Assembly (NCBI RefSeq): GCF_011753055.1
Contig: NZ_VWWJ01000032.1
Span: 1-64,000, forward strand
Length of the DNA: 64,000 bases
Origin: Burkholderia sp. Ax-1719
GTDB lineage: Bacteria; Pseudomonadota; Gammaproteobacteria; Burkholderiales; Burkholderiaceae
Reading direction: 5' to 3'
The position numbers were made by a program, and so were the translations under genes. The notes below the pieces were generated by a model. It saw only the letters and a list, made by a program, of their open reading frames with translations. It made no database searches and was not told the origin of the DNA. Each line of letters begins with the position of its first letter. The stretch's first letter is position 1. Shown one piece after another: positions 35,103 to 44,279 of the stretch.

Positions 35103-35903
35103 ATGGATCTGTTGACGTTGTTCGGCGTCCTGCTTGGCGGCGCGGCTGTCATCGTGGGCTTTATGCTCGAAGGCGGTCACTTTGCCGCGCTGTTGCAGCC
35201 CGAAGCGTTCGTGGTCGTTCTGGGCGGCACGCTGGGTGCAGTCATGATCCAGAATACGTGGGCGCGCTTTTTCGACGCGATCCGCCGTCTGCGCACGGTG
35301 TTCGTGCGCGCGCAGCAGGTCGATGAGGCGAGCCTCGCCGCCGTGCTTGAATGGGGCGATCAGGCCAAGCTCAACGGTCTGCTTGCTTTCGAGTCGATGG
35401 ACTGGGCGGGTATCCATCCCTTCGCGCGCCGTGGGCTCGAACTGCTGGCGAGTGGCGTTTCCACCGCCGTGCTGGAAGACGCGCTCAACCGCGAGCTCGA
35501 AAACTATGGCCGCACCCATCTGGCGGCCGCGCGCGTCTGGCAGCAGGCGGGCGGCTATGCGCCGACCTTCGGCATTCTGGGTTCGGTGCTGGGTTTGATC
35601 CAGGTGACCGCGCATCTGGTCGAGCCGTCGCAACTCGGCACGGGCATCGCGGTGGCCTTCGTCGCCACGCTCTACGGCCTTGCGCTGGCGAATCTCGTGT
35701 TTCTGCCGCTATACGGCAAGATGCGCGCGCATATCGAAAGCGAACTGCGCCTGCGCAAGCTCTATCTGGATGGCCTGCTGGCGATTTCTCGCAAGGAAAC
35801 GCCGCATATGATCGCCACGCGTCTTTCGGGCGAAGTCATCACGCATGCGGGCGGACGCGGCGATACCCATGCGTGGGCGCGCCAGAGCGCGACCGTCAAC
35901 TGA
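35103..35903 (+). CDS. MotA-type stator subunit (MotA/TolQ/ExbB superfamily)
   Basis: Inner-membrane protein of 266 residues with four predicted membrane segments (about 3-23, 34-50, 151-172, 183-205) and a large cytoplasmic loop between the second and third, the MotA/PomA layout. The third and fourth helices carry the family's conserved prolines (YAPTFGILGSVLGLI, LANLVFLPLYGKM), and LLAFESMDWAGIHPFARRGLE lies in the torque loop. It is closest in pattern to PomA/MotC/MotP, without the long tail of defence-type ZorA. ATG at 35103 used; a TTG 12 bases earlier is unlikely. It begins about 110 bases after the FliG-like gene and 19 bases before the MotB gene. Confidence 0.88.
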   Translation: MDLLTLFGVLLGGAAVIVGFMLEGGHFAALLQPEAFVVVLGGTLGAVMIQNTWARFFDAIRRLRTVFVRAQQVDEASLAAVLEWGDQAKLNGLLAFESMDWAGIHPFARRGLELLASGVSTAVLEDALNRELENYGRTHLAAARVWQQAGGYAPTFGILGSVLGLIQVTAHLVEPSQLGTGIAVAFVATLYGLALANLVFLPLYGKMRAHIESELRLRKLYLDGLLAISRKETPHMIATRLSGEVITHAGGRGDTHAWARQSATVN

Positions 35904-35922
35904 GCGCGAGCGGACCATCAGC

Positions 35923-36609
35923 ATGCAAACCTCATCCGACAAGCCCGCAGCGCGCGACCTGCTGGCGGGCATACTCGATCACGACGAGGAAGAAAGCGGC
36001 GAGCATTCGGGGCAAACGGGCCGCTGGCTGCTTTCGTATGCGGACCTCGTCACGACGATGATGGTGCTGTTCCTCGCGCTCTACGCCATGCAGCTTGCGA
36101 AGCGTCACGAACAGGAACTGCGCACCGAGTCACAGACAGTGCAGGCGCAGCCTGCAAAACCAGCGCCGTCACAGAACACCGAACGCGTCTTGCTGGCCTC
36201 GCTCGATCCTTTGCGCGCGCGCGGTGAGATTACCGTTTCGCCTGTGGCGCATGGCATGGAAATCGGCATCAATGCGAAGATCCTGTTCAATGCCGGCGAT
36301 GCCGCGTTGCTGCCGGAGTCATTCGGCGTGTTGAGCCGGGTTGCCAGCGTGCTTGCGCAAGTGCCCGAGGGCAATATCCTCGTGGAAGGCCATACGGACA
36401 GCACGCCGATCGCCAATGCGCGTTACGCGTCGAACTGGGAGTTGTCGTCGGCGCGCGCGGGCGCGGTGGTGCGCTATCTGGTGGAACGCGGTGTCGAGCC
36501 GCATCGCCTCGCGGCGATCGGCCGGGCCGACAACTTTCCGCTCGTTGCCGGCACCGACCCTGCGAGCCGCGCGCTCAATCGCCGCGTGACGATCGTCGTG
36601 CAGTACTGA
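35923..36609 (+). CDS. MotB-type stator subunit with OmpA peptidoglycan-binding domain
   Basis: A 228-residue protein anchored by one helix. The sequence RWLLSYADLVTTMMVLFLALYAM contains the ion-carrying Asp41 in the MotB-type YAD motif; a periplasmic linker (residues 60-105) leads to an OmpA-like domain with VEGHTDSTPIANARYASNWEL, ARAGAVVRYLVERGV and NRRVTIVVQY for peptidoglycan binding. The intact Asp argues for a working proton channel with the adjacent MotA. It ends the gene set and converges on the dihydropyrimidinase gene 19 bases away. Confidence 0.88.
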   Translation: MQTSSDKPAARDLLAGILDHDEEESGEHSGQTGRWLLSYADLVTTMMVLFLALYAMQLAKRHEQELRTESQTVQAQPAKPAPSQNTERVLLASLDPLRARGEITVSPVAHGMEIGINAKILFNAGDAALLPESFGVLSRVASVLAQVPEGNILVEGHTDSTPIANARYASNWELSSARAGAVVRYLVERGVEPHRLAAIGRADNFPLVAGTDPASRALNRRVTIVVQY

Positions 36610-36628
36610 CTTGGTTTGACCTCAGCGC

Positions 36629-38086
36629 TCAGGCAACCTTGTCGCCTTCGCGATGCACCGGCTCGGTTTCCTTCAACTGTTTCGCCAGACGCGAAGCTTG
36701 CAGATAGCCCGGATTCGCGGGCCGCTTCAGATAGCGGCCTGCGCCGCGGCGCGCACGCAAGTCGCCATCGGCCCATACCAGTTCGCCCTGCGAAACCGTA
36801 TGCGTGGGCACGCCGCGCACCGTCATGCCTTCGAATACATTGAAGTCGACGTTCTGGTGATGCGTCTTCACCGAGATCGTGCGCGTGGCTTCCGGGTCCC
36901 AGACGACGAGATCGGCATCCGCGCCCACGACGACCGCGCCCTTGCGCGGATAGAGATTGAAAATCTGTGCGGCGTTGGTGGACGTGACGCGCACAAATTC
37001 GTTCGGCGTTAGCCGTCCCGTGTTCACGCCCTGATCCCACAGAATCGCCATGCGGTCTTCCACGCCGCCGCATCCGTTAGGAATCCGTGTGAAATCGTCG
37101 CGGCCCATGGCTTTCTGCGAGGCGCAGAACACGCAATGATCGGTGGCCGTGGTTTGCAGCAGGCCGCCTTGCAGGCCGCGCCAGAGCGCGTCGCGGTGTT
37201 CTTTGGTGCGGAACGGCGGGCTCATGACGTGCGCGGCGGCGCGCGTCCAGTCGGGGTCGCGATAGACCGCTGCGTCGATCACCAGATGCCCGGCAAGCAC
37301 TTCGCCAAACACGCGCTGGCCTTCGGCGCGCGCCCGCGTAATGGCTTCCAGCGCTTCCTTGGCGGAAACGTGCACGATATACACCGGCACGCCCAGCACC
37401 TGGGCGATGCGGATCGCGCGGTTGGCGGCTTCGCCTTCCACTTCGGGCGGACGCGAAAGCGGGTGCGCCTCCGGTCCCGTAAAGCCGCGCGCCAGCAATT
37501 GGCGCTGAAGCTGGAACACGAGTTCGCCGTTTTCCGCGTGGACGGTGGGCAGCGCGCCCAGTTCGAGCGCGCGCGCGAAGCTGTTCACGAGGATTTCGTC
37601 GTCGGCCATGATGGCGTTCTTGTACGCCATGAAGTGCTTGAAGCTCGATACGCCGTGGTCGTTGACGAGCAGACCCATGTCGCGATGCACGCTCTCGTCC
37701 CACCACGTCACGGCGACGTGAAAGGCGTAATCGGCGGCGGCTTTTTCGGCCCAGCCGCGCCACTCGCGGAACGCTTCCATGAGCGGTTGCTTCGGGTTGG
37801 GAATCACGAAGTCGATGATCGATGTCGTGCCGCCCGCAAGGCCGGCCGCCGTGCCCGTAAAGAAGTCGTCGTGCGCCTTGGTGCCCATGAAGGGCAGTTC
37901 CATATGCGTGTGCGGGTCGATGCCGCCCGGCATCACATACTGGCCGCCCGCATCCACGACGGTGGCCCCGGCGGGCGCGTCGAGGTTCTCGCCGATCGCC
38001 GTGATCGTGCCGTTGTCGCAGAGCACGTCGGCGCGATACGTCTTGTCCGCGTCCACGATGGTGCCGCCTCGAATCAGGATCGCCAT
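36629..38086 (-). CDS. hydA: Dihydropyrimidinase / D-hydantoinase
   Basis: Amidohydrolase of 485 residues that opens the ring of dihydrouracil or dihydrothymine to the N-carbamoyl beta-amino acid. The binuclear metal site is shown by GGIDPHTHMELPFMG and the carboxylated Lys in SSFKHFMAYKNAI; MSPPFR and NGCGGVEDRM are further family marks. It is the last gene of the pyrimidine unit (order of transcription: amidohydrolase, preT, preA, permease, hydA). Reaction follows that of PreA/PreT and precedes that of the amidohydrolase at 42559. Confidence 0.94.
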   Translation of the reverse strand: MAILIRGGTIVDADKTYRADVLCDNGTITAIGENLDAPAGATVVDAGGQYVMPGGIDPHTHMELPFMGTKAHDDFFTGTAAGLAGGTTSIIDFVIPNPKQPLMEAFREWRGWAEKAAADYAFHVAVTWWDESVHRDMGLLVNDHGVSSFKHFMAYKNAIMADDEILVNSFARALELGALPTVHAENGELVFQLQRQLLARGFTGPEAHPLSRPPEVEGEAANRAIRIAQVLGVPVYIVHVSAKEALEAITRARAEGQRVFGEVLAGHLVIDAAVYRDPDWTRAAAHVMSPPFRTKEHRDALWRGLQGGLLQTTATDHCVFCASQKAMGRDDFTRIPNGCGGVEDRMAILWDQGVNTGRLTPNEFVRVTSTNAAQIFNLYPRKGAVVVGADADLVVWDPEATRTISVKTHHQNVDFNVFEGMTVRGVPTHTVSQGELVWADGDLRARRGAGRYLKRPANPGYLQASRLAKQLKETEPVHREGDKVA

Positions 38087-38137
38087 GATGCTATGTCTCC
38101 TTCAGTTTGAGCCTGCATTTCCAGTGGTTTTAAGCTG

Positions 38138-39664
38138 TCACGCATTGGCGACGCTGGGCCTGCGGCTCTTGCCCAGCTTCATCAGCACGCCGTAGACGAT
38201 GGCGGCAATCGCGAGTCCCACGAACCACGCGTACGTATAGAGTCCCTTGAACGCATCGGGCACGGAGGGGAAGGCGTTCGGGAATGCCTCGTTGAGAAAG
38301 CCCGGCAGGTTCGGCAGCACGCCCGCGAGCAGCGCGATCACAGCAGCGGGATTCCAGCCGTTCGAATAGGCGTATTCGCCGCTTTCCTCAAAGAGTTGTT
38401 CGGTATCGAGCCGGGTGCCGCGAATCAGGAAATAGTCGACCATCAGAATGCCCGCGACCGGGCCGAGCAGCGCCGAATACCCTACCAGCCACGTAAAGAT
38501 ATAACCCTGCGTGGTGGCCAGAATCTTCCACGGCATCATGACGATGGCGATGCCCGCCGTAATGAGGCCGCCTGCCTTGTACGAAATGCCCTTTGGCCAC
38601 AGGCTCGAAAAATCGTAGGCCGGGCCGACCAGATTCGCGGCCAGATTGCAGCACATCGTATCGAGCGTGAGAATCACGAGCGCGATGCCCACGCCGATGC
38701 CTTCCATGCGGCTGGTGAGATCGATGGGGTCCCAGATTGCCTTGCCGTAGATCACCACCGTCGCTGACGTCACCACCACCGACACCACGGAGAGCAGCGC
38801 CATCGGAATCGGCAGACCGATGGCCTGGCCGACGAGCTGGTCCTTCTGCGTCTTCGCGAAGCGCGTGAAGTCGGGAATATTGAGCGCGAGCGTGGCCCAG
38901 AAGCCCACCATCGCCGTGAGGCTCGGCCAGAACGTGACCCAGAAGAGGCCGGCTTTCTTGCCACCCGCGGTGAATTGCGAGGGCTGCGACAGCATGCTGC
39001 CCACGCCGCCCGCTTTCGAGCAGGCCCACCAGACCAGCGCCACGCACATCACCACCTTGATTGGCGCCGACCAGCTTTCGAGCCAGCGGATCGAATCCGT
39101 GCCATGCAGGATGAAGTAAAGCTGCAGCACCCAGAACAGCAGGAAGCACGCGCCCTGGCCGATGGAGATGCCCAGAAACGGCAGCGCATCGCCCACCAGT
39201 GCGTTGTGGAACAGGATGTTGGCGAGCGTATAGATGGCGCTGCCGCCCAGCCACGACTGGATGCCGTACCAGCCGCACGCCACGATGGCGCGCAGCATGG
39301 CGGGCAGTTTCGCGCCTTGCGTGCCGAACGACGAGCGCACCAGCACCGCATACGGGATGCCGTACTTCGCGCCCGCATGGCCGATGGCCAGCATCGGCAC
39401 CAGCACGATCACGTTGCCCAGCAGCACGGTGATAACAGCTTGCCACGGCGACATGCCTTGCTCGGTGAGCCCTGCCGCGAGCATATAGGAGGCGATGTTC
39501 ATCACCATCCCCACCCACAGCGCCGCGAAGTGATACCAGCGCCACGTGCGCTGGTCGACGCCCGTGGGTGCGAGATCGTCGTTGTACAACTCGCTGGCGC
39601 TGCGGCGCGCGCTGGCGTCGCCTGCTGTTGCACCTGCGTCACCGCTGGCTGCTGGCTGGCTCAT
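38138..39664 (-). CDS. NCS1-family nucleobase/hydantoin cation symporter
   Basis: Inner-membrane permease of 508 residues with about twelve hydrophobic segments. The NCS1 pattern begins NDDLAPTGVDQRTWRWYHFAALWVGM and continues SSFGTQGAKLPAMLRAIVACGWYGIQSWLGG, as in Mhp1, AllP and CodB relatives. Its place inside the pyrimidine degradation unit suggests uptake of uracil, thymine or dihydropyrimidines or hydantoins. Substrate is inferred from context only. Confidence 0.9.
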   Translation of the reverse strand: MSQPAASGDAGATAGDASARRSASELYNDDLAPTGVDQRTWRWYHFAALWVGMVMNIASYMLAAGLTEQGMSPWQAVITVLLGNVIVLVPMLAIGHAGAKYGIPYAVLVRSSFGTQGAKLPAMLRAIVACGWYGIQSWLGGSAIYTLANILFHNALVGDALPFLGISIGQGACFLLFWVLQLYFILHGTDSIRWLESWSAPIKVVMCVALVWWACSKAGGVGSMLSQPSQFTAGGKKAGLFWVTFWPSLTAMVGFWATLALNIPDFTRFAKTQKDQLVGQAIGLPIPMALLSVVSVVVTSATVVIYGKAIWDPIDLTSRMEGIGVGIALVILTLDTMCCNLAANLVGPAYDFSSLWPKGISYKAGGLITAGIAIVMMPWKILATTQGYIFTWLVGYSALLGPVAGILMVDYFLIRGTRLDTEQLFEESGEYAYSNGWNPAAVIALLAGVLPNLPGFLNEAFPNAFPSVPDAFKGLYTYAWFVGLAIAAIVYGVLMKLGKSRRPSVANA

Positions 39665-39722
39665 GATGCGGATTCTCCGTGTCTTGTCGTTCGGTTTATT
39701 GGGTTTTTTTAGTACCGGTAGA

Positions 39723-41000
39723 TCAGGCGGCCTTCGGATCGGCTACGCGGCCAGGATTGTTGGGATGCGTGGTCCAGTTCGAGTAGCGGCCCGAATCGAC
39801 GCGCTCCATCGTGATGCATGCGTCGACCGGGCAAACATGCATGCATAAATTGCACCCGACGCAATTCGCATCGACCACTTCGAAATGGCGCTGGCCGTCC
39901 TTCGTCGCGGTGATGGCCTGGTGCGAGGTGTCTTCGCAGGCGATGTGGCACAGCCCGCACTGGATGCAACGGTCCTGATCGATGCGCGCCTTGATGTCGT
40001 AGTTCAGATTGAGGTATTGCCAGTCGGTGACGTTCTGCACTGCGCGGCCGCGAATCGCGTCGAGATTGGCGTAGCCCTTGTCATCCATCCAGTTCGACAG
40101 GCCGTCGATCATGTCGTCGACGATTCGGAATCCGTAATGCATCGCGGCGGTGCAGACCTGCACGCTGCCCGCGCCCAGCACCATGAATTCGGCGGCGTCG
40201 CGCCAGTCGGAAATGCCGCCAATGCCCGAGATCGGCAGCCCTTGCGTTTGTGGATCACGCGCGATTTCGGCCACCATGTGTAGCGCGATGGGTTTGGCTG
40301 CGGGGCCGCAGTAGCCGCCGTGCGTTCCCTTGCCGTCGACGGTCGGCAGCGGCGCCATGACATCCAGATCGACGCCCACGATCGAATTGATGGTGTTGAT
40401 GAGCGAAACACCATCCGCGCCGCCCTTGAGCGCCGCGCGCGCGCCGTGACGGATATCGGTGACATTGGGCGTGAGCTTGACGAGACAAGGCAGGCGCGTG
40501 CCCTCCTTGACCCAACGCGTGACCATTTCGATGTACTCGGGCACCTGACCGACGGCCGCGCCCATACCGCGCTCGCTCATGCCGTGCGGGCAGCCGAAGT
40601 TCAGTTCCACCGCGTCCGCGCCGGTGTCTTCGACCAGCGGCAAAATCCACTTCCAGTCGCTTTCGGTGCACGGCACCATCAGCGAAACGATTAACGCGCG
40701 ATCCGGCCAGTCGCGTTTCACCTCGGCGATTTCCTTGAGATTGACGTCGAGCGGGCGGTCGGTGATGAGTTCGATATTGTTCAGGCCCGCGATGCGCTGG
40801 CCGCGCCACGTGGTTGCGCCGTAGCGCGAACTCACGTTGACCACGTGCGGGTCCAGGCCGAGCGTTTTCCAGACCACGCCGCCCCAGCCTGCTTCGAAGG
40901 CGCGGTTGACGTTGTAGGCCTTGTCGGTGGGCGGCGCGGAGGCAAGCCAGAACGGATTGGGCGATTCAATACCGGCAATCGAGCAGCGCAGATCGGCCAT
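39723..41000 (-). CDS. preA: NAD-dependent dihydropyrimidine dehydrogenase subunit PreA
   Basis: FMN and iron-sulfur subunit, 425 residues, reducing uracil and thymine to the dihydro forms. The barrel starts MADLRCSIAGIESPNPFWLASAPP, has LNFGCPHGMSERGMGAAVGQ with the catalytic Cys region, and the C-terminus holds two 4Fe-4S motifs (CIQCGLCHIAC and CVGCNLCMHVCPVDAC). Start at 41000 agrees with the family; a longer frame overlaps the preT end. It follows preT by 52 bases, its obligate partner. Confidence 0.94.
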   Translation of the reverse strand: MADLRCSIAGIESPNPFWLASAPPTDKAYNVNRAFEAGWGGVVWKTLGLDPHVVNVSSRYGATTWRGQRIAGLNNIELITDRPLDVNLKEIAEVKRDWPDRALIVSLMVPCTESDWKWILPLVEDTGADAVELNFGCPHGMSERGMGAAVGQVPEYIEMVTRWVKEGTRLPCLVKLTPNVTDIRHGARAALKGGADGVSLINTINSIVGVDLDVMAPLPTVDGKGTHGGYCGPAAKPIALHMVAEIARDPQTQGLPISGIGGISDWRDAAEFMVLGAGSVQVCTAAMHYGFRIVDDMIDGLSNWMDDKGYANLDAIRGRAVQNVTDWQYLNLNYDIKARIDQDRCIQCGLCHIACEDTSHQAITATKDGQRHFEVVDANCVGCNLCMHVCPVDACITMERVDSGRYSNWTTHPNNPGRVADPKAA

Positions 41001-41052
41001 GATGCGACTCCTTGTTTTATCGGTGTGGGGCGTTTGCTTGTGCGTTCCTGCT

Positions 41053-42447
41053 TTATGCGGCCTTGCCGGTTTGCGCGGCGAGATAGCGGTCGATGGCGTG
41101 TGCGGCGAGCTTGCCGTCCTGCACCGCTTGCACGGTGAGGTCGGTTGCGCCGTGGCCCGCGCAATCGCCGCCGGCCCACACGCCTGAGAGCGACGTCGCG
41201 CCATCGGCATCGACGGCAATGCGCACGCCGCCCGCGCTCAATTGCAGCGCTTCCAGGCCTTCAGGCAAGAGCTTTTGGCCGATGGCCTTGAGCACCATGT
41301 CGGCTTCGATGCGTTCGATCTCGCCGGTGCCTTGCAGCACGCCGTTTGCATCGAGCGCCGCGCGCTCGAACTCCACGGCTTCTACCGCACCATCGCCCGT
41401 GATTCGCACGGGCTTCATCCACTCCACAATCGTCACGCCTTGCTGGCGCGCGAATTCCTGCTCGGCCCAGGTCGCGCTCATGTGCGCGCTGCCGCGACGG
41501 TACGCGAGTATCACGTGCTCCGCGCCCAGCTTGCGGCTTTGCACGGCGGCATCGATGGCGGTATTGCCGCCGCCGATCACCACCACGCGGCGGCCCACCG
41601 GCAGCGTGGCGAGATCGTCCGCTTCGCGCAGTTGCGCGATGAAGTCCACCGCGTCGCGCACGCCATCGAGCGCCTCGCCGTCGATCTTCAGCGCGTGCGT
41701 GCCGCCCAGACCGATGCCGATAAACACGGCGTCGAAGTCGTGGCGCAATGCGTCGAGCGTGAAGTCGCGGCCCAGTTGCTGGCCTTGTTTCAACTCGATG
41801 CCGCCAATCGACAGCAGCCAGGCGACTTCCTTCTGCGCAAAATCGTCGACGGTTTTATACGCGGCGATACCGTATTCGTTGAGGCCGCCGGGTTTCTCGC
41901 GCGAGTCGAAAACACTCACGTCATGACCCGCGAGCGCAAGCGTATGTGCGCACGCCAGTCCCGCCGGACCCGCGCCAATCACCGCGACCTTGCGGCCGGT
42001 CTCGCTGGTTCGGCGAAACAGCGGCGCAGCGCCCTCGGCCTCACGCGCCATCTGGAAGTCGGTGGCATGCCGTTGCAGCGCGCCGATCTGAACCGGTTCG
42101 CCATCCTGATGATTTCTCACGCAGGCGCCTTCGCAGAGAATTTCGGTTGGACACACGCGCGAGCACATGCCGCCCAGCGGATTCGCGCTCAGGATATCGC
42201 GCGCCGCGCCCTTGAGATTGCCGTTGCCGATCTTGCGGATAAAGCTGGGAATGTCGATGCCGGTGGGGCAGGCCGCAACGCATGGCGCGTCGTAGCAGTA
42301 GTGGCAGCGGTCGGAAGCAATGACGGCGGCATTGGCGGAAAGCGGCGGGGCGACATCGGCGAACTGGCAGCCCAGTTCTTCTGCGCTGAGGCGTCCTGCC
42401 GCGATGCCTTGAGTGGCACGCGTATTGTTTTTAGCGGAGTGGGACAT
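41053..42447 (-). CDS. preT: NAD-dependent dihydropyrimidine dehydrogenase subunit PreT
   Basis: FAD/NAD(P) and iron-sulfur subunit, 464 residues, passing electrons from NADH to PreA. Cysteine groups CHYCYDAPCVAACPTGID and CSRVCPTEILCEGAC bind the N-terminal clusters; the FAD site is VAVIGAGPAGLACAHTLA and the NAD site VVVIGGGNTAIDAAVQ. The ATG at 42447 has AGGAG 7 bases before it, which decides the start. A GC-rich hairpin lies in the 111-base gap to the upstream amidohydrolase gene. Confidence 0.94.
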   Translation of the reverse strand: MSHSAKNNTRATQGIAAGRLSAEELGCQFADVAPPLSANAAVIASDRCHYCYDAPCVAACPTGIDIPSFIRKIGNGNLKGAARDILSANPLGGMCSRVCPTEILCEGACVRNHQDGEPVQIGALQRHATDFQMAREAEGAAPLFRRTSETGRKVAVIGAGPAGLACAHTLALAGHDVSVFDSREKPGGLNEYGIAAYKTVDDFAQKEVAWLLSIGGIELKQGQQLGRDFTLDALRHDFDAVFIGIGLGGTHALKIDGEALDGVRDAVDFIAQLREADDLATLPVGRRVVVIGGGNTAIDAAVQSRKLGAEHVILAYRRGSAHMSATWAEQEFARQQGVTIVEWMKPVRITGDGAVEAVEFERAALDANGVLQGTGEIERIEADMVLKAIGQKLLPEGLEALQLSAGGVRIAVDADGATSLSGVWAGGDCAGHGATDLTVQAVQDGKLAAHAIDRYLAAQTGKAA

Positions 42448-42558
42448 CCGGATGCTCCTGACGAGGCAAAACACGGGTCCGCCGGCTGCGCGCGGGGCGC
42501 GGCAGCCGGTACGTGGGGAACAGCTTGTTATGGCTTTATCTGGCGGATAACGCGATGT

Positions 42559-43824
42559 TCAGCCCGGCTCGCTCGCGCGCTCCAGCATCGCATGCAGCAA
42601 CACATTCGCGCCGGCCTCGATCCATTCCTGCGTGGCGTCTTCGATCTCGTTGTGACTGATGCCGTCGATGCACGGCACGAACACCATCGAGGTGGGCGCG
42701 ACCGTCGCGAGATAGCAGGCATCGTGGCCCGCGCCCGACACAATGTCGCGATTCGAATAGCCAAAGCGCTCGGCCGCGGCGCGAACGGACTTCACGCAGG
42801 CCGCGTCGAACGGCACCGGAGCGTAGTAGAAAATCTGCTCGACCTCGGCTTCCAGCTTGCCTTGCTCGACGATCTTCGCGATGCCCTCGCGCAGTTCGGC
42901 ATCCATCTGCGCGAGCACTTCGTCCAGCGGATGGCGAAAGTCGATGGTGAAGAACACGCGACCCGGAATCACGTTGCGCGAGTTCGGGTGCACCTGCATC
43001 ATGCCGACCGTGGCGCACGCGAGCGGCGCGTGACGCAGGCCGATTTCATTGACGAGCTGCACGACGCGCGACGCGCCCAGCAAGGCGTCGCGGCGGCGCG
43101 GCATCGGCGTGGGGCCCGCATGCGCTTCCTGACCGGTCAGGATTACTTCATACCAGCGCTGACCTTGCGCGTCCGTCACCACGCCAATCGTCCTGTTTTC
43201 GGCTTCGAGAATCGGGCCTTGTTCGATATGCAATTCAAACGCCGCATGAATCTTGCGGCCGCCGCACGGCAGATCGCCTGCGTAACCGATGCGCTTGAGT
43301 TCCTCGCCGATGGTCTTGCCGTCAACGTCCTTGCGCGACAGTCCGTAATCGAGCGTGAACACGCCCGCGAATACGCCGGACGCCACCATCGCGGGCGCGA
43401 AGCGCGAGCCTTCTTCGTTGGTCCAGATGACGGTTTCGATGGGGTGTTCGGTTTCGATGCCGTGATCGTTGAGCGAGCGGATCACTTCAAGACCGCCCAG
43501 CACGCCGTAGATGCCGTCGAAGCGACCGCCGGTGGGCTGGGAATCCGCATGCGAGCCCGTCATCACGGGCGGCAGATCGTTGTTGCGGCCCGCGCGGCGC
43601 ATGAACACATTGCCCATCTGGTCGACGCTCACCGTGCAGCCCGCTTCCTTCGCCCACTTGACGATGAGATCGCGGCCCTGTTTATCGAGGTCCGTGAGCG
43701 CGAGGCGGCATACGCCGCCCTTGGGCGTCGCGCCGATCTTCGCCATCTCCATCAGACTGTCCCAGAGACGCTGGCCATTCACGTGAATCGCGGTGGTCAG
43801 CGCGGCTTCGCTTACTACGTTCAT
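42559..43824 (-). CDS. Zn-dependent amidohydrolase, beta-ureidopropionase/N-carbamoyl-amino-acid hydrolase (M20 family)
   Basis: Metal-dependent hydrolase of 421 residues, third step of pyrimidine breakdown: N-carbamoyl-beta-alanine or N-carbamoyl-beta-aminoisobutyrate to the beta-amino acid, CO2 and ammonia. Metal-site motifs are MTGSHADSQPTGGRFDG, TNEEGSRFAP and ELHIEQGP, with SGAGHDACYLA and the C-terminal GISHNEIE. It is the M20-type enzyme (HyuC/AmaB relatives), not the nitrilase-type PydC seen in animals. First gene of the unit, facing the TetR regulator. Confidence 0.92.
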   Translation of the reverse strand: MNVVSEAALTTAIHVNGQRLWDSLMEMAKIGATPKGGVCRLALTDLDKQGRDLIVKWAKEAGCTVSVDQMGNVFMRRAGRNNDLPPVMTGSHADSQPTGGRFDGIYGVLGGLEVIRSLNDHGIETEHPIETVIWTNEEGSRFAPAMVASGVFAGVFTLDYGLSRKDVDGKTIGEELKRIGYAGDLPCGGRKIHAAFELHIEQGPILEAENRTIGVVTDAQGQRWYEVILTGQEAHAGPTPMPRRRDALLGASRVVQLVNEIGLRHAPLACATVGMMQVHPNSRNVIPGRVFFTIDFRHPLDEVLAQMDAELREGIAKIVEQGKLEAEVEQIFYYAPVPFDAACVKSVRAAAERFGYSNRDIVSGAGHDACYLATVAPTSMVFVPCIDGISHNEIEDATQEWIEAGANVLLHAMLERASEPG

Positions 43825-44279
43825 GCGTGCTCTCCTGTCAATGTTCGACTGGGCGTTGCGTCGCGAGGCGGTTTTTCATGGGGCCGCTGTGGGGTTCGCG
43901 ACGACGTTTGTGTTCATGAAGCGTGCATCGGTGCCATCGTCTGGGGCGTGTTGCGCAATCACGGTGCATGCGCGCGACGCTCATTCGGGGCAGTGAAATC
44001 CCGCTCGCCGAATCCTGTCCGATTGGACAGGTTGTAGGCTATAAATAAAGGGAATTCAATGCGGTAATACGAGCGAGAAGCGTGCCATCGATGTTGCAGT
44101 GCGCGAAAAACGCGCGGTACGCGGGCGATACAGAGGCGCAGTAGACATGCGCAGTACACACGCGAAGTACTCACGTTTACCCGATGACATGACACACGCC
44201 GGATCACCGTGCGCACACTGCGTGTCTACAATGAAACCGCGTCGCGCTGCGATGCCACTTTCTTGAACGGACCGAAGCC
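43825..44279. promoter_or_regulatory. Divergent control region of the pyrimidine unit, with perfect palindrome at 44014-44031
   Basis: The 455-base gap between the amidohydrolase and the RutR-like gene has no coding signal. It contains CCTGTCC-GATT-GGACAGG (44014-44031), a perfect 7-bp inverted repeat about 190 bases upstream of the pyrimidine unit, next to A/T-rich sequence. Length and symmetry fit a TetR-family operator. The arms differ from the E. coli RutR site, so specificity may have changed. Confidence 0.6.

Noticed and set aside
35103..36609. Zorya anti-phage system (ZorA/ZorB)
   Set aside because: The MotA protein lacks the long ZorA cytoplasmic tail and there are no ZorC, ZorD or ZorE genes; only an analogy is kept.
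35103..36609. Ordinary flagellar motAB locus
   Set aside because: No chemotaxis or flagellar gene is next to it and the upstream gene is a cNMP/FliG-like fusion, so it is not the standard motAB-che cluster; it cannot be excluded as a second flagellar stator.
41242..44037. A 930-codon open frame antisense to preT and the amidohydrolase
   Set aside because: Same cause: antisense of high-GC coding sequence with no recognisable protein features.
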